A DNA stretch of 38,244 nt from Acidobacteriota bacterium (lineage in GTDB: Bacteria; Acidobacteriota; Vicinamibacteria; Vicinamibacterales; UBA8438), in assembly GCA_002712885.1 (NCBI GenBank), contig PAUN01000036.1, forward strand, positions 20,642 to 58,885, read 5' to 3'. Below the pieces are notes generated by a model that was not told where the DNA came from, did not search any database, and saw only the letters and a list, made by a program, of their open reading frames with translations. The position numbers were made by a program, and so were the translations under genes. This document shows, piece by piece, positions 1 to 8,589 of the stretch. The number at the start of each line of letters is the position of its first letter. Position 1 is the stretch's first letter.

Positions 1-908
1 AGGGCGAGGGCCAAGGCCAGGGCCCACTGTGGCGGAACCCAATCGCCGATGGCGCCCATCAGACGGCCGCCGATGGACACCAGCACCATCGTCCCCACGA
101 AACCGATGGCTCCCGCCTCGGCGTGTCCGAGATCGGTCAGATGCAACGTGAGGTGTGCGGCCGCGGTGTTGTAGGGAACCGCATACGCGACCCCGCACAC
201 GATCATCAGCGCGAACTGCGGGGTGCGAATCGCCTGTGTTGCCGTCCACTGGTCAGCTGCCGCCGTCAACTCATCGGCCTTGACGTCCGGCGGCCGATCC
301 GGTTCGCCACCGTCTCGTGCCTGACCGACCGTCTCGGGTGTGTCTCGCACGAAGACGCCCGCGAGCACGGCCAGCGCCACCGACAGCGCGGCGATCGCGG
401 TCCACCCGGTTCGCCAGTCGTAGTACTGCAGCACCCAGGCGTCGGCCGGTGCCACCAGGCGGCCGACGATACCGCCGGACGCGAAGATGATGCCGAGCAC
501 GAGCGCCCGGCGGCGCAGGAACCAGTTCTGTCCCAGCGTCTGGGCCGGCACGATCGTAGAGAACCCAATCCCCATGCCTCCCAGCAACGAGAACCCGATG
601 TAGCAGTCGAAGACGGTCTCCGCATGACTGAGGGACAGCAAGCCGACGGCCGTCATACAGAAACCGGCCGCCATCACACCGCGAAGGCCAAACCGCGCGA
701 TCGCCAAGCCCACGAGGACGCCGACGCACTGATACACCACGCTGAAGAGCCCGAAGACTCCACCCACGTCGCCACGATCGACGCCGAGATCAGTAACCAG
801 GCGTGGCGCAAAGATGCCCCAGCTGTAATAGACCGGCGACATGCCCAGCCCGTAGCACAGCCCTGCGACGAGCACGATGACCCATCCGTAGAACAAGCGC
901 GGACGCAT
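1..908 (-). CDS. MFS transporter (3' end outside window)
   Basis: This is a major facilitator superfamily permease of the inner membrane; its substrate is not identifiable. Translation from the ATG at 908 gives a basic start (MRPRLFYGWVIVLVAGLCYG) followed by successive hydrophobic segments. About 302 residues are visible and the frame stays open to the window edge, so roughly the last quarter of a usual 400-residue MFS protein is missing. The opening 'YGWVIVLVAG...SWGIF' and the first-half cytoplasmic loop with 'ARFGLRGVM' resemble the monocarboxylate/oxalate-formate antiporter-like branch. A charged, proline-rich loop (around residues 200-230) separates the two six-helix halves, as is normal. 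The gene starts 22 bp after the stop of the M28 peptidase on the same strand, so the two are probably cotranscribed; uptake of a peptidase product is possible but unproven. Confidence 0.85.
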   Translation of the reverse strand, partial: MRPRLFYGWVIVLVAGLCYGLGMSPVYYSWGIFAPRLVTDLGVDRGDVGGVFGLFSVVYQCVGVLVGLAIARFGLRGVMAAGFCMTAVGLLSLSHAETVFDCYIGFSLLGGMGIGFSTIVPAQTLGQNWFLRRRALVLGIIFASGGIVGRLVAPADAWVLQYYDWRTGWTAIAALSVALAVLAGVFVRDTPETVGQARDGGEPDRPPDVKADELTAAADQWTATQAIRTPQFALMIVCGVAYAVPYNTAAAHLTLHLTDLGHAEAGAIGFVGTMVLVSIGGRLMGAIGDWVPPQWALALALA

Positions 909-930
909 GGCAAGAGGATGCCGGACAGGG

Positions 931-2532
931 TTACGGCTCGACGCGCGGCAACGGCTTGCGAGGCAGACGCTCGTCGCGCATGGCGGTGTTGTACGCGAAC
1001 GTCGCGACAACCACAGCCATCTGGATCACGTCGTCTCGCTGGACCCGATCGACAACATCCATGTTCGAGTGATGGGTCCGCGAGTTGTACTCCAACCGAT
1101 CTTGAATGAACTGGAACGCGGGTAGACCGATGGCGTCGAACGAGACATGGTCGGTGCCGGAGACCCGCCGCGGCCCAAGCGTGGTCACCCCGAGGTCGCC
1201 CATCGACGCGATCCACTCATTGAAGACCGGTGCGACCGCGTAGTTCTCCTGCAACCAGACACCCCGCAGCCGGCCGGCGCCGTTGTCGATATTGAAGTAC
1301 CCAGACAATTTTTCGTGCGCCGGCCGGAGGGTCATCGTGGTTCTGTCGCCAAAATGACGTCGGACATACTCACGTGACCCGAGCAACCCCTGTTCCTCCG
1401 CACCCCACAGCGCCAATTGGATCGTGCGTCGGGGACGGGCCCCGACGACCTGCAAGATGCGCATCGCTTCCATCATCGCCGCGACCCCGGCCGCGTTGTC
1501 GGTAGCGCCGGTCCCGGCATGGGTCGTATCGAAGTGCGCACCGATCATCACTACTTCGTCGGCCAGATCGGCACCCGGAATTTCGGCCAACAGGTTGAAC
1601 GCATTCATCTCGTCTGTCGCGACCGTTTCGGGATGGAACTGCGCCTCGACGTGCAGCTCCACCTGCACCGGCAGTCCCTTGTCCAGAATTCGCACCATCC
1701 GGTTGTAGTGTTCAACGGCCAGGGTGACCGCAGGCACCAGGCTGCCGGCCTCCTCGTTCCGAGGACCGCCGACGCCGACGAAGATCGTCCCGCCATCGGT
1801 CCGCTGGGTCTTATACGGCAGCCCGGAACCGGCGCCCATGGTGACCGCGTCGCTACCCCGATCCAGGACAGCGATCACGCCCTCTTCCACGTAGAACTGC
1901 TGGAGCTGAGCCGCAAATGACGGGCCGGCGCGACGTGGACGTGGGGCGGCCAGCGCCGGCGGCACCTGAGTCCGCGCGGCGTCCGCGAGCTGCGCGTCGC
2001 TCATCCGCAGCACCACATCGCCTTCCAGCAACGGGACCTCGCGTACCGGTTGCGGCAACACGATCTTGCCGCGCAAAGCGCCGCGGTATGTCTCGAGGTC
2101 GGCGGGGGTGCTGATGTCGGTCCGCACCACCTCGGCGGTCACGGTCCCGTCGGTACTCGACGACCAGGACCGCGGATACCCGATCAAGGGCATCACCTGC
2201 GGCTCGATCATGTGTGCGTGGAACCGCCGCAGTGACCATCCCTTGCCGAAGGCGAAACGTTCCTCGTGCACGTCGGTCAGGCGCCAGGCGCGCAACCGTT
2301 CCATCGCCCAGCGACGCGCATCCTCGATGGCCGGGGTGCCGGTAACCCGCGGGCCGTACACGTCGCTCAGCCAGCTGACATGGTCCATGGCCTGCGAACG
2401 AGACAACCCCTCGTCCCGAATGGCAGCCAGCGTGGCCTGATCCAACGGCTGAGCGGCCGCGACCCTTGCGGTCGTGCCGTTGGAGAAAATCAGCCCGCTC
2501 GCCATCACCAACACTCGCAACCTCAGTGACAT
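931..2532 (-). CDS. secreted M28-family metallopeptidase
   Basis: This is a zinc aminopeptidase/carboxypeptidase of the M28 family (carboxypeptidase Q-like), 533 residues, expected to act on peptides outside the cytoplasm. The ATG at 2532 is chosen because GGGAG lies about 9 nt upstream and the protein then opens with a signal peptide (MSLRLRVLVMASGLIF... ending near AAA-Q). A longer frame from 2577 adds 15 residues without a signal sequence. The two-zinc site is complete: H333 in GAHFD, D345 in TDNAAG, E379-E380 in WGAEEQG, D416 in NIDNGAG, and H487/H488 in SRTHHSNMD. The region at about 130-260 matches the inserted PA-like domain of this family. It is the first gene of a two-gene minus-strand unit with the MFS transporter. 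Confidence 0.93.
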   Translation of the reverse strand: MSLRLRVLVMASGLIFSNGTTARVAAAQPLDQATLAAIRDEGLSRSQAMDHVSWLSDVYGPRVTGTPAIEDARRWAMERLRAWRLTDVHEERFAFGKGWSLRRFHAHMIEPQVMPLIGYPRSWSSSTDGTVTAEVVRTDISTPADLETYRGALRGKIVLPQPVREVPLLEGDVVLRMSDAQLADAARTQVPPALAAPRPRRAGPSFAAQLQQFYVEEGVIAVLDRGSDAVTMGAGSGLPYKTQRTDGGTIFVGVGGPRNEEAGSLVPAVTLAVEHYNRMVRILDKGLPVQVELHVEAQFHPETVATDEMNAFNLLAEIPGADLADEVVMIGAHFDTTHAGTGATDNAAGVAAMMEAMRILQVVGARPRRTIQLALWGAEEQGLLGSREYVRRHFGDRTTMTLRPAHEKLSGYFNIDNGAGRLRGVWLQENYAVAPVFNEWIASMGDLGVTTLGPRRVSGTDHVSFDAIGLPAFQFIQDRLEYNSRTHHSNMDVVDRVQRDDVIQMAVVVATFAYNTAMRDERLPRKPLPRVEP

Positions 2533-2700
2533 CAACTCTGCTCCCGGCAGCCCGTGGTGAACGTGGTGCGTGAACAATCTCGTGATCCTTGCACGACGCA
2601 GTCCCCGCCCGTGTGTTTTTCGCCCGTCGCGCCAACGCGGCCCGTAGCGTCAGGATCGTTGTCGGGCTCAATGAAATGGTAATCGGACTCCCTACCGCGT

Positions 2701-3053
2701 CATCCGACCACGGTGCAACTGGTGCTGACCGCGGGGCGACACGAACTGTTGTTCGTGAGCCCTCGCGGGGAAGTGCGACGAACGGTGCGTATTCTTCCTG
2801 GACATCGCACGCTCTTCAGCGAGGCGATTTTCCCGGACTCGCTGGTCGTGACGTCCAGGGAAGAGATCGCCGGGTCGGCACCCGGACGGTAGGCACCACC
2901 AGAGGCGCCTCCGGAGACAAGAAGGTGGTCTTGCGGCCCGGCGCCTATGTTGTCAACCTCACAAACTCGAACACCGGGAATCAGAGCCACCGGGTCGAGA
3001 TTCTCCCGGGACAGGTCGTACGTCTGGACGCTGACGCCACCCCCGGCAACTGA
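2701..3053 (+). pseudogene. decayed PEGA-repeat protein fragment
   Basis: Two PEGA-like beta-repeats can be read here in different frames. The first (frame of 2701, stop TAG about 2890) contains LVLTAGRHELLFVSPRGEV followed by TVRILPG. The second (frame of 2703, stop at 3053) contains VGTT, VVLRPGAYVVNL, then VEILPGQVVRLDADA. In intact PEGA proteins, such as many acidobacterial Ser/Thr kinases, these pieces follow each other in one frame, so a frameshift near 2875-2895 is inferred. The segment upstream of 2701 is closed by a TAA at about 2683 and shows no kinase or other domain. I read this as the 3' remnant of a larger gene. A plus-strand frame open from 2589 includes the second repeat, but its first half is arginine-rich shadow-like sequence. 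Confidence 0.45.
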
Positions 3054-3087
3054 TCCACACACAGCGGTGTGGGCGCGCAGACCGGCG

Positions 3088-3116
3088 TTGTGCTCCGTCG
3101 CGGCGGAGCGCATAAT
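3088..3116 (+). promoter_or_regulatory. possible sigma70-type promoter, near-leaderless
   Basis: TTGTGC (3088-3093), a 17-nt spacer and CATAAT (3111-3116) lie directly before the permease ATG at 3122. The -10 element matches five of six consensus bases. With normal spacing, transcription would begin at or within a base or two of the ATG, giving a leaderless message. No Shine-Dalgarno is well placed: GGAG at 3104-3107 is 14 nt from the ATG. This is a pattern match only. Confidence 0.35.
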
Positions 3117-3121
3117 CACGC

Positions 3122-5602
3122 ATGGGCCGCGCCCACCATCCACGCACAGACCAGCCTCGGTTGGCCGACACCATCCTCCGAGACATCCGTTACGGGGCGC
3201 GCAACCTGTGGCACCATCCCGGCTACAGTCTGCTAGTCCTAGCCACGCTGGCGCTGGGTATCGGAGCCAACACCGCGATTTTCAGCGTGGTCAATGGCGT
3301 GCTGCTCCGGCCGCTTCCCTATCATGATGGACACGAACTGGTGCTGGCCCGGCAACAGGCGCCAGGGACGGGCGCGAACAACATCCCCTTCTCGGTCAAG
3401 GAAATCATCGACTATCGGGATCAACTCGAAAGCCTGGACGGGTTTGTCGAGTATCACGGCATGGCGTTCACATTGCTCAACCGTGGTGAACCGGACCGCG
3501 TGCTGACTGGCGTCGTCTCCGCGAACTTCTTCGACGTGCTTGGCGTACAGCCTCTCTTCGGGCGGTCGTTCGTCGACACAGACGACGACCTGGGCGCCGA
3601 AGCGGTGCTGATGCTGAGCTACCCCTACTGGCAGCAACGTTTCGGTGGAGACCCGGACATTGTCGGCTCCGTGTTCGAGATGAACGACCGACCGCACACC
3701 GTGGTCGGGGTGCTGCCGCCAATTCCGCAGTATCCACGCGACAACGACGTGTACATGCCGACGTCCGCGTGTCCCTTCCGGGCCCGTGGGGAGGCGCGGA
3801 TGCATGAAGACCGCACCGCGTTTCGTGGCATGGTCGCCTTTGGGCGTTTGCGGGACGGGGTCGGAACCCAGCAGTTCGGCTCTGATCTGGCCATCGTGGC
3901 GGGGCGGCTCGGACAGGATTTCCCGGACGTGTATGAACCGGGCTCCGGCTACACCGCCGTCACCACCCCGCTCGCGGACGAGTTGACCAGCAATGCTCGG
4001 CCCATGTTGTTAATTCTGCTTGGCACTACCGGGCTCGTGCTGCTCATCGCCTGCGCCAATGTCGCGAACCTCACGCTGGCCCGGATGACCGGACGAGAGC
4101 GGGAGCTGGCGCTGCGCTCCGCCCTCGGCGCGGGTCGAGGCCGCATCGTAACGCAATTGCTCACCGAGACCACGCTGCTGGGACTCGCTGGGGGGGCGTT
4201 GGGGCTTGTCCTCGCCTGGGCCGGACTCGACCTGCTCGTATCATTCGCGGGGCTGTTGACGCCGCGAACCAGTCAGATCGCACTCGACGGGTGGGTACTC
4301 GTTTTTACCCTGGTCATATCCGTCGCGACCGGGCTCGCCTTCGGACTCGCCCCAGCGCTCTCGACCCGAGGCAGCGTGTCCACCGCACTGAAGGAAGGGA
4401 GCGGGCAAAGCACCGACAGCGGCAGCCGGAACTGGTTTCGCCAGGGCCTGACGGTGGCGCAGGTCGCCGTGTCCTTCATGCTGTTGATTGGCGCCGGCCT
4501 CCTGCTCGCCAGCTTCTACAAGCTGCAGCAGGTCGACCCCGGGTTCAATCCGGAGAACGTCCTGACCGCCGAGATCTTTCCCAACTGGTCGAAATACCGC
4601 ACGCCCGACAGTCGGCGGCGGCTCTTCACCGGCGTGCTCGACCGCATCGAGAGCCGGCCCGGTGTGCTGTCGGCGGCGGTGGCGAGCGACGTCCCGCTCG
4701 ACGGGCAACCGGCGCAGCAACAAGCCTTCGATATCGAGGGCCGTGAGCACGAAGACCCGGACCTGCGGCCCCGTCTCGACGTGCGCGTCGCCAGTCCAAA
4801 ATACTTCGAGACCATCGGGATTACCGCGCTCGCTGGCCGGACGTTCACCAATCTGGATGATGAGGAAGGCCCGGGCGTGGCGATCATCAGCCGCTCGCTG
4901 GCCGAGCGCCACTGGCAGGCCGCCGACCCGGTCGGGCAGCGCGTGACGCTCAACGGCGGCGAGGCCTGGCTCACAATTGTCGGCGTCGTCGGCAACGTGC
5001 GGCATGACGGGCTCGACAGCGCTCCCACGGACGCGCTCTATCGCCCGTTTCTCCAGGTCTCCGGTGCCACCCGTATCCTGGTGCGGGCGCGGGTGGACCC
5101 GCTGTCGCTCGCCACGGAGGTGCGCGAAGCGGTGCACGCGGTCGACCCTGAGCAACCCGTGGAACGCTTCAGCACCTTGGCCCAGACCGTCAACGACACG
5201 CTCGCAACGAGACGTCTGACCATGACGCTGCTGGTGCTGTTTGCCGGGCTGGCGCTGCTGATCACGGTCACGGGCATCGCCGGAGTCATCGCCACGTCAG
5301 TGAGCCAGCGCACTCGCGAATTCGGCGTGCGCCTGGCGCTTGGCGCACCGCCGGCCAGCCTCGTCGGCATGGTGTTGCGCCAGGGCCTGACCATGGTCGT
5401 GCTCGGCTTGATTCTCGGGCTGGCCGGTGCCACCGCGCTGAGCCGCGTGCTCTCCAATCTGCTGTACGAAACCGCGCCCACCGACCCGACGACGTTCCTC
5501 GCGGTGTCCCTCGTGCTGCTGGGCGCGGCGCTGTTCGCCTGTCTGATTCCCGCACGTCGGACGATGCGCGTGGATCCGATGATTGCGCTGCGGGCGGAAT
5601 AG
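3122..5602 (+). CDS. orphan FtsX/MacB-type ABC permease (ADOP family)
   Basis: This 826-residue inner-membrane permease belongs to the acidobacterial duplicated orphan permease (ADOP) group. The order is: transmembrane helix 1 at about 37-57 ([20 protein letters not shown], the family signature, followed by [10 protein letters not shown]), a MacB-like periplasmic domain, three helices about 290-420 (with [15 protein letters not shown] and [17 protein letters not shown]), a second periplasmic domain, and three final helices about 695-815 with [15 protein letters not shown]. It therefore contains two FtsX modules. No ATPase gene lies nearby, as usual for orphan permeases. Many ADOP proteins carry a soluble domain of about 80 residues before helix 1; here there are only about 30 residues, so this is a short form. 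The substrate is unknown. Confidence 0.92.
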   Translation: MGRAHHPRTDQPRLADTILRDIRYGARNLWHHPGYSLLVLATLALGIGANTAIFSVVNGVLLRPLPYHDGHELVLARQQAPGTGANNIPFSVKEIIDYRDQLESLDGFVEYHGMAFTLLNRGEPDRVLTGVVSANFFDVLGVQPLFGRSFVDTDDDLGAEAVLMLSYPYWQQRFGGDPDIVGSVFEMNDRPHTVVGVLPPIPQYPRDNDVYMPTSACPFRARGEARMHEDRTAFRGMVAFGRLRDGVGTQQFGSDLAIVAGRLGQDFPDVYEPGSGYTAVTTPLADELTSNARPMLLILLGTTGLVLLIACANVANLTLARMTGRERELALRSALGAGRGRIVTQLLTETTLLGLAGGALGLVLAWAGLDLLVSFAGLLTPRTSQIALDGWVLVFTLVISVATGLAFGLAPALSTRGSVSTALKEGSGQSTDSGSRNWFRQGLTVAQVAVSFMLLIGAGLLLASFYKLQQVDPGFNPENVLTAEIFPNWSKYRTPDSRRRLFTGVLDRIESRPGVLSAAVASDVPLDGQPAQQQAFDIEGREHEDPDLRPRLDVRVASPKYFETIGITALAGRTFTNLDDEEGPGVAIISRSLAERHWQAADPVGQRVTLNGGEAWLTIVGVVGNVRHDGLDSAPTDALYRPFLQVSGATRILVRARVDPLSLATEVREAVHAVDPEQPVERFSTLAQTVNDTLATRRLTMTLLVLFAGLALLITVTGIAGVIATSVSQRTREFGVRLALGAPPASLVGMVLRQGLTMVVLGLILGLAGATALSRVLSNLLYETAPTDPTTFLAVSLVLLGAALFACLIPARRTMRVDPMIALRAE

Positions 5603-5691
5603 GGACACCCGAGCCGGATGTTTGTCACGACGCCGTTCACGCTCGGAGAGCGAACGGCCGATAGACGGTCCGACAGCCCAAGGGGGCCATC

Positions 5692-5946
5692 ATGCGCATC
5701 ACTCGACTCATCAAGTACGTCGGTATCGTAACCGTCGCGGCGGGTATCGGATTTCTTGCCGGGGGTGGTGACGTGCCTATCGACCTCGGCGCCGCACCTG
5801 AGCAACTTGCTGCGCGCGCCCGAGAGGCGGCGGACGAGTTGGAGAAGCTGGACAAACAGGCAGCCCCGGTGACCGATGCCCTGAACTCCCTTCGCGAGAA
5901 GTTCGTCGCGGGGGCCCGCCGCCTCACGGGCTTCATCGCCGACTAG
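5692..5946 (+). CDS. small membrane-anchored protein of unknown function
   Basis: This is an 84-residue protein not recognised as a named family. The ATG at 5692 is preceded by AGGGGG at suitable spacing. One hydrophobic segment covers about residues 8-25 (YVGIVTVAAGIGFLAGGG). The rest is an alanine/glutamate/lysine-rich stretch predicted to be helical (EQLAARAREAADELEKLDKQ), possibly a short coiled coil, ending in LTGFIAD. The likely topology is one N-terminal helix or uncleaved signal with a short periplasmic or cytoplasmic helix. It follows the permease by 89 bp, and an imperfect hairpin with GAGCGAACG in its right arm (about 5631-5653) lies between them, so shared transcription is uncertain. 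Confidence 0.7.
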   Translation: MRITRLIKYVGIVTVAAGIGFLAGGGDVPIDLGAAPEQLAARAREAADELEKLDKQAAPVTDALNSLREKFVAGARRLTGFIAD

Positions 5947-6177
5947 GAGCACTCAGGACGCTCTGTCTGGAGCTCCAGGGTGAAAGCTCGTCCCCCACAA
6001 TCCTTTGAATTCGGTGCAGCCAGTCGACGGCCAACGCCATCTCTTGTGCCTCGAGTCGTGCCGGACCGCATTGTTCGTCGACAATCCCGCTCAATCAAAC
6101 CCGCCCGCTCAAGCACGGACCCCCACAAGAGACGGCGGAGGGTGTGGAATCAGTAGAGTCTTGTGGCAGCCGCGCGA

Positions 6178-6786
6178 TCAGTGCGGGCGCCGCGCACGGA
6201 TGATCTTTACGACGTCGAGATACACCGGCTCGACCACCACATCCACGAACCCCGCCCGCTGTACGTTGTCCGGCGTATTCCGGTTCAGCTCGGGGCCCAG
6301 GCGGCGGGTCAGCGGGGTCATCAGGTCGAGCATCAAGCCGAACGGAAAAAAACGGCTGCCAGTGTGTTCGAACATGCCGAGCGTTCCGCCGGGCTTCAGT
6401 ACACGACCCAGAGCGCGTAGACCATCGACCGGGTTCGGCACCGAACAGAACGTGCAGGAGGTGAACACCTGATCGAAGGTCGCCGTCGGGTAGTCGAGGT
6501 CGTGCACGTCGAGATGGCGGAGATCAAGGTCCCCGTCGTACTTCTCGGCCCGGGGTCGAGCCTGGTCGAGCATGCGCTCGCTGATGTCGATGGCGGTGAT
6601 GCGGCGACCGGGCGGGAAAAACTGAATGTCTTGGCCGGTGCCGATGGCCAGGAACAGCACGTTGCCGGCCATGTGTGAGAACAATTCCCGTTTCCAGGGC
6701 TCCCAGCGACGCTCCGGCCCGAACCCGTTCATCAGGTCATAGCCCCGGACCGCGTTGTCCCACTTTCGTTGGGTGGCGATATCCAT
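6178..6786 (-). CDS. class I SAM-dependent methyltransferase
   Basis: This 202-residue Rossmann-fold methyltransferase is of the UbiE/phospholipid-methyltransferase-like type. The start at 6786 (MDIATQRKWDNAV) has GGAG 13 nt upstream and fits the family N-terminus; the frame runs 37 codons further upstream but only through the neighbouring gene. Motif I is LAIGTGQD (46-53, a variant of GxGxG), D67 in ITAIDIS binds the ribose of SAM, HLDVHDLDYP covers motif II, and RALGRVLKPGGTLGMFEH (126-141) is the typical post-motif strand. The C-terminal half has hydrophobic patches (FFPFGLMLDLMTPL), suggesting a lipid-like or membrane-associated substrate. It lies 25 bp downstream of the integral membrane protein gene. 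The substrate cannot be told from sequence. Confidence 0.88.
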   Translation of the reverse strand: MDIATQRKWDNAVRGYDLMNGFGPERRWEPWKRELFSHMAGNVLFLAIGTGQDIQFFPPGRRITAIDISERMLDQARPRAEKYDGDLDLRHLDVHDLDYPTATFDQVFTSCTFCSVPNPVDGLRALGRVLKPGGTLGMFEHTGSRFFPFGLMLDLMTPLTRRLGPELNRNTPDNVQRAGFVDVVVEPVYLDVVKIIRARRPH

Positions 6787-6811
6787 CAGAACAGACGCTC
6801 TCCTACCATAC

Positions 6812-7195
6812 TCACGAGGCCCGCTGGTGATGTTTCCCCTGAATGTAGGCGTTGAGACCGTACGTCGCCAGCAGCCCCAGTAGACCCAGCGAGGCACCGA
6901 GACCGAGGGCGGCGTCGGTCGACATCGGCCCGGTGGCGGCCCGCATCCCGACGACCATGCCGGACAACATGCCGGAAAGCATCACCGGTAGCATCAGTTC
7001 CATCGCGCCGAACAAGACCGAGAGCCCGACCGCAGCTGGCAGCGCGACGAAGTCGCCGACCAGCATCCCCAGCACCATGGCCAGCGCCATGGGCCAGGTC
7101 TCGCCGACGACGGACGCCACTACGAGGGCGACGAGCCCGCCGACGGCGGTGTTGCTGACGAGGTCGCCGAGCAAAAAGTACGGTCGGCGTTCCAT
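6812..7195 (-). CDS. small integral membrane protein, unknown function
   Basis: This 127-residue protein is almost entirely hydrophobic, with probable helices at about 12-32 (NTAVGGLVALVVASVVG), 36-62 (MALAMVLGMLVGDFVALPAAVG), 65-90 and 98-118. It is rich in glycine and methionine in the middle (MLPVMLSGMLSGMVVGM). The start MERRPYFLLGDL at 7195 is preferred; a frame open from 7276 would add an arginine-rich shadow of the leader ORF. The start lies 10 nt after the stop of the 34-residue ORF at 7206-7310, which has the strong ribosome binding site, so translation is probably coupled to it. The methyltransferase follows closely. I do not recognise a characterised family. Confidence 0.75.
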   Translation of the reverse strand: MERRPYFLLGDLVSNTAVGGLVALVVASVVGETWPMALAMVLGMLVGDFVALPAAVGLSVLFGAMELMLPVMLSGMLSGMVVGMRAATGPMSTDAALGLGASLGLLGLLATYGLNAYIQGKHHQRAS

Positions 7196-7205
7196 GGGCC
7201 GCCCG

Positions 7206-7310
7206 TCAGTGCGCCCGGCCGTCGGCGCCGACCGGGTTGATCGGGAACGCCAGCAGGACACCGAACGCGAGGACACACGCCAACCGCGCCACGCGTGCAG
7301 GTCGTCTCAT
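7206..7310 (-). CDS. 34-residue leader-like secreted or membrane peptide
   Basis: This ORF begins with ATG at 7310 and ends with TGA at 7206-7208. It has the best ribosome binding site of the cluster (GAGGAG, 5 nt from the ATG). The product starts MRRPARVARLACVLAFGVLL and ends AFPINPVGADGRAH: a basic head, one hydrophobic stretch and a short polar tail, like a bare signal peptide. Its stop lies 10 nt before the ATG of the integral membrane protein gene, whose own Shine-Dalgarno is weak (GGGCGG). It may be a translated leader that couples ribosomes into the next gene, or a small membrane peptide. It could also be the surviving start of a longer gene. Confidence 0.55.
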   Translation of the reverse strand: MRRPARVARLACVLAFGVLLAFPINPVGADGRAH

Positions 7311-7396
7311 CGGTTCTCCTCTTTCGCGACACACCGGGGCCGCAGTCCCCGCGGGCGCCTGACACACGGCCGCCGCCTCATGTGAGCCGCCATGTC

Positions 7397-7417
7397 CACA
7401 CCCGAAGCTCGGGTGTG
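7397..7417 (-). terminator. 9-bp perfect hairpin after DapA-like gene
   Basis: CACACCCGA (7397-7405) and TCGGGTGTG (7409-7417) form a perfect 9-bp stem with a 3-nt loop. It begins one base after the TGA of the DapA-like gene (7419-7421) on the minus strand. There is no T-run after it, so it may only stabilise the 3' end of the message or work as a weak terminator. Confidence 0.45.
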
Positions 7418-7418
7418 T

Positions 7419-8408
7419 TCACGCACGTAGATGCGGCTCCAGGGCGGCGAAACGGTGCTCGATTTCGTCGATCTGCGGCTGCGTGAAGCGGTACTCGCCG
7501 CGGCGCGACAAGACGGTCTGGAACAGCCCCCGCTTCCGCAGGATATACAGCCGGACACCGGGAATCAGGCTGTCGAGGTTGAGCATCAGTAGTAACTTGC
7601 CGTACAGGTCGCGGACCTCGTCGTGGCGACCCTCTTGATGCAGGTCCCACAGCCCGGCATAGATATCGGCGTACATCACGCCGCCGGTCATCACCCCGTC
7701 GGTGCCGAGCCGCATCTCATAAGCCCACCCGCGTCCGAAGTTGGCACCGAGAATGCTCTTGATCGGGTCGGGGCGATGCTTGGCCAGCTCCATCATCCGC
7801 TGCTGGACGGGAGGATACTCCTCCTTGACATAACCGCACTGCGGGAATTCTCGGGCCAGCGACACCAGAAAGTCGATGGTCAGTTCAATGTCCGGCCCCC
7901 CGCTGGTCTGCACGAAAATCGGCCGGTCGGTCACGTCGCACAGCGCGGCGTAGTAGCTGCGAAATTGATCCAACGAGGTCGCCGTGGTCGGCGGAATCGC
8001 AATCATGGCGTCCGGCTGGAGCGCTTCGGCTTTCTCCGCATAGGCGATCATCCCGGGCGTATCGTCCGCCTGCACCCCGAGCACCAACGCCGGCGCTCGG
8101 CCCTTGGCGGCATTCGCCAGCACCTCGAACCCACGGAGCCGTTCCTCCTGGCTCAGATGACGCTGCTCGCTGGAATTCTGCGGCCAGACCAGCCCCTCGA
8201 TCCCGCACTGGTCGCAGAAGACCACCTGCTTCGCCAACCCTTCGTAGTCAACGCCCCCGCCGGCCTCGTAGGGAGTGCTCAGAATCATGAACGCCCCCCG
8301 CATCGACTTCCCCTCAGCCGCGCGGGCGCGCAGGGTGGGAAACATCGCGGTGGCGGCAAGCACCGTCAGGCACTCTCGCCGGGTTAGGGTGAGTCGCGGA
8401 TCTGGCAT
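7419..8408 (-). CDS. Tat-exported DapA/NanA-fold (DHDPS superfamily) protein
   Basis: This 329-residue TIM-barrel protein belongs to the dihydrodipicolinate synthase/N-acetylneuraminate lyase superfamily. The start at 8408 has AGGAGGAG upstream. The N-terminus LTLTRRECLTVLAATAMF (R10, R11) followed by ARA-AE looks like a twin-arginine signal, so the folded enzyme is probably exported; most family members are cytosolic. Family landmarks: the substrate-binding loop GLVWPQNSSEQRHLSQEER (72-90) and the Schiff-base lysine K195 in CGYVKEEYPP. The second catalytic residue, Tyr133 in E. coli DapA (consensus YNvP), aligns with Q167 in PIFVQTSG. It is therefore unlikely to be DapA; a retro-aldolase or dehydratase on another 2-oxo acid is possible. 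Confidence 0.85.
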   Translation of the reverse strand: MPDPRLTLTRRECLTVLAATAMFPTLRARAAEGKSMRGAFMILSTPYEAGGGVDYEGLAKQVVFCDQCGIEGLVWPQNSSEQRHLSQEERLRGFEVLANAAKGRAPALVLGVQADDTPGMIAYAEKAEALQPDAMIAIPPTTATSLDQFRSYYAALCDVTDRPIFVQTSGGPDIELTIDFLVSLAREFPQCGYVKEEYPPVQQRMMELAKHRPDPIKSILGANFGRGWAYEMRLGTDGVMTGGVMYADIYAGLWDLHQEGRHDEVRDLYGKLLLMLNLDSLIPGVRLYILRKRGLFQTVLSRRGEYRFTQPQIDEIEHRFAALEPHLRA

Positions 8409-8589
8409 CAGCAATTCTCCTCCTGGGAACGACACAGCGACAAGCGCTATTAGACACCCCCTCCGCCGTCAGATCCACTACAAGGCCCGGCGCTCCAGAG
8501 AGGCGGTCGGGCCGCCGGAGCAGCGTCGAGAACGGTGCCCCCAACATCGCCCGACGCCCGGACGCCCGACCCGCCCCCGCGCGTCGCGC

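Noticed and set aside
123-1109. Long plus-strand frame of 328 codons
   Set aside because: Antisense to the MFS transporter and the end of the M28 peptidase; Arg/His/Asp-rich composition with no domain.
5038-5952. Minus-strand frame of 304 codons
   Set aside because: Antisense shadow of the orphan permease 3' end and the small membrane protein; no motifs.
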